The position numbers and the translations under genes are program-made. From an uncultured Ruminococcus sp. (GTDB taxonomy: Bacteria; Bacillota; Clostridia; Oscillospirales; Acutalibacteraceae): a DNA stretch of 6,485 nucleotides. The notes beneath the pieces are model-generated. The model was not told where the DNA came from. It ran no database searches and saw nothing but the letters and a program-made list of their open reading frames with translations. Below are positions 5,970 through 6,485 of the stretch, in pieces; positions within the stretch are counted from its first letter, which is position 1; each line of letters opens with the position of its first letter. The DNA is taken from positions 1 through 6,485 of the forward strand of contig CALZCU010000057.1 of NCBI GenBank assembly GCA_945632055.1, given 5' to 3'.

Positions 5970-6485
5970 ATGAAATCAAGAAAGCCCTCTATCCCCTATA
6001 TCATCTGGATGGTTGTATTTACAATGATTCCGATTTTTATGATCGGTTTTACAGCCTTCACAGACAAAAGCGGCAATTTTTCTCTTGAGCCGTTTTCAAA
6101 GGCATTCTTTTACAGCGGCGTGTTTATGAAATCGCTGTGGATTGCTCTTATTTCCACTGCGATATGCCTTATTCTTGCATATCCGCTTGCCTATCTCATT
6201 ACGAGAATGAAGCACTCTACACAAAATACTGTCATTATGCTGCTGATGATTCCGATGTGGATGAACTTTCTGCTGAGAATTTATGCGTGGATTACGCTTT
6301 TGCAGGAAAACGGCCCTATTGATATGCTGTTATCAATGCTCGGAATACACGCTACCTATATCGGCAACACAGGCGCAGTTGTTCTGGGTATGGTGTATGA
6401 ATATCTACCGTTTATGGTTCTGCCGATTTACACCGTAATGAGCAAGATTGACGGAGGCTTGATTGAAGCCGCACAGGATCTGGGT
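5970..6485 (+). CDS. potB: Spermidine/putrescine ABC transporter permease PotB, 3' truncated by window
   Basis: This is one of the two inner permease subunits that form the polyamine channel with PotC. The first 172 residues are visible and the frame is open to the window edge. Hydrophobic segments lie at about 8-29, 55-78, 87-111 and 131-157. MIPMWMNFLLRIYAW at 93-107 is a typical PotB/BPD permease stretch, and GPIDMLL follows. The sequence ends at IEAAQDLG, the start of the EAA loop that contacts the ATPase, so roughly the last third is missing. The ATG is 2 bases after the potA stop, with ribosome site AAAGGAGGG inside the end of potA at 5955-5963, indicating tight co-expression. potC and a PotD binding protein are expected to the right. 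Confidence 0.92.
   Translation, partial: MKSRKPSIPYIIWMVVFTMIPIFMIGFTAFTDKSGNFSLEPFSKAFFYSGVFMKSLWIALISTAICLILAYPLAYLITRMKHSTQNTVIMLLMIPMWMNFLLRIYAWITLLQENGPIDMLLSMLGIHATYIGNTGAVVLGMVYEYLPFMVLPIYTVMSKIDGGLIEAAQDLG

Noticed and set aside
6137..6322. A 61-codon plus-strand frame with Cys and Tyr
   Set aside because: It overlaps potB in another frame. The potB frame encodes clear permease membrane segments and the EAA motif.

Overview
The window looks like chromosome from a gut-type Clostridia of the Ruminococcaceae/Oscillospiraceae (Ruminococcus-like). The evidence is moderately low GC, purine-rich Gram-positive ribosome binding sites, Thr/Pro-rich linkers, and a secreted alpha-amylase with a type-I-like dockerin whose two repeats carry the 'DATxxQK' pattern I associate with Ruminococcus bromii amylosome dockerins. 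The genus assignment is inference; no rRNA or marker gene is present.

Layout. On the minus strand, bases 95-643 encode a 182-residue hypothetical protein that may be alpha-helical and HEAT-like. Upstream of it on the same strand, bases 744-4094 encode a complete 1116-residue multimodular alpha-amylase. Its order is signal peptide, GH13 catalytic domain closest to the Bacillus subtilis AmyE type, Ig-like module, CBM26-like module, Pro-Thr linker, dockerin, acidic Pro-Thr-Glu linker, and two C-terminal modules, the last of which looks like CBM26. A rho-independent terminator lies just after the amylase, and a second perfect hairpin lies near the left edge.

Bases 4095-4548 form a divergent intergenic region. 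It holds an extended -10 promoter for the amylase and, facing right, a perfect-consensus sigma-A promoter (TTGACA, 17-base spacer, TATAAT). The right-facing promoter is followed by a roughly 220-base structured leader: a compound hairpin, a possible 9-codon leader ORF, and an intrinsic terminator whose 5' arm can also fold into an alternative hairpin. This resembles an attenuator. It drives potA (4549-5967), encoding a polyamine ABC transporter ATPase with an unusually long C-terminus, and potB (5970 to the window edge), encoding the partner permease, cut at the EAA motif.

The two transcription units are functionally separate. One exports a starch-degrading enzyme likely to be docked on a cell-surface or cell-free scaffold. 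The other imports spermidine or putrescine, with potC and potD probably beyond the right edge. The most interesting items are the dockerin-bearing amylase architecture, the structured pot leader, and the extended PotA.
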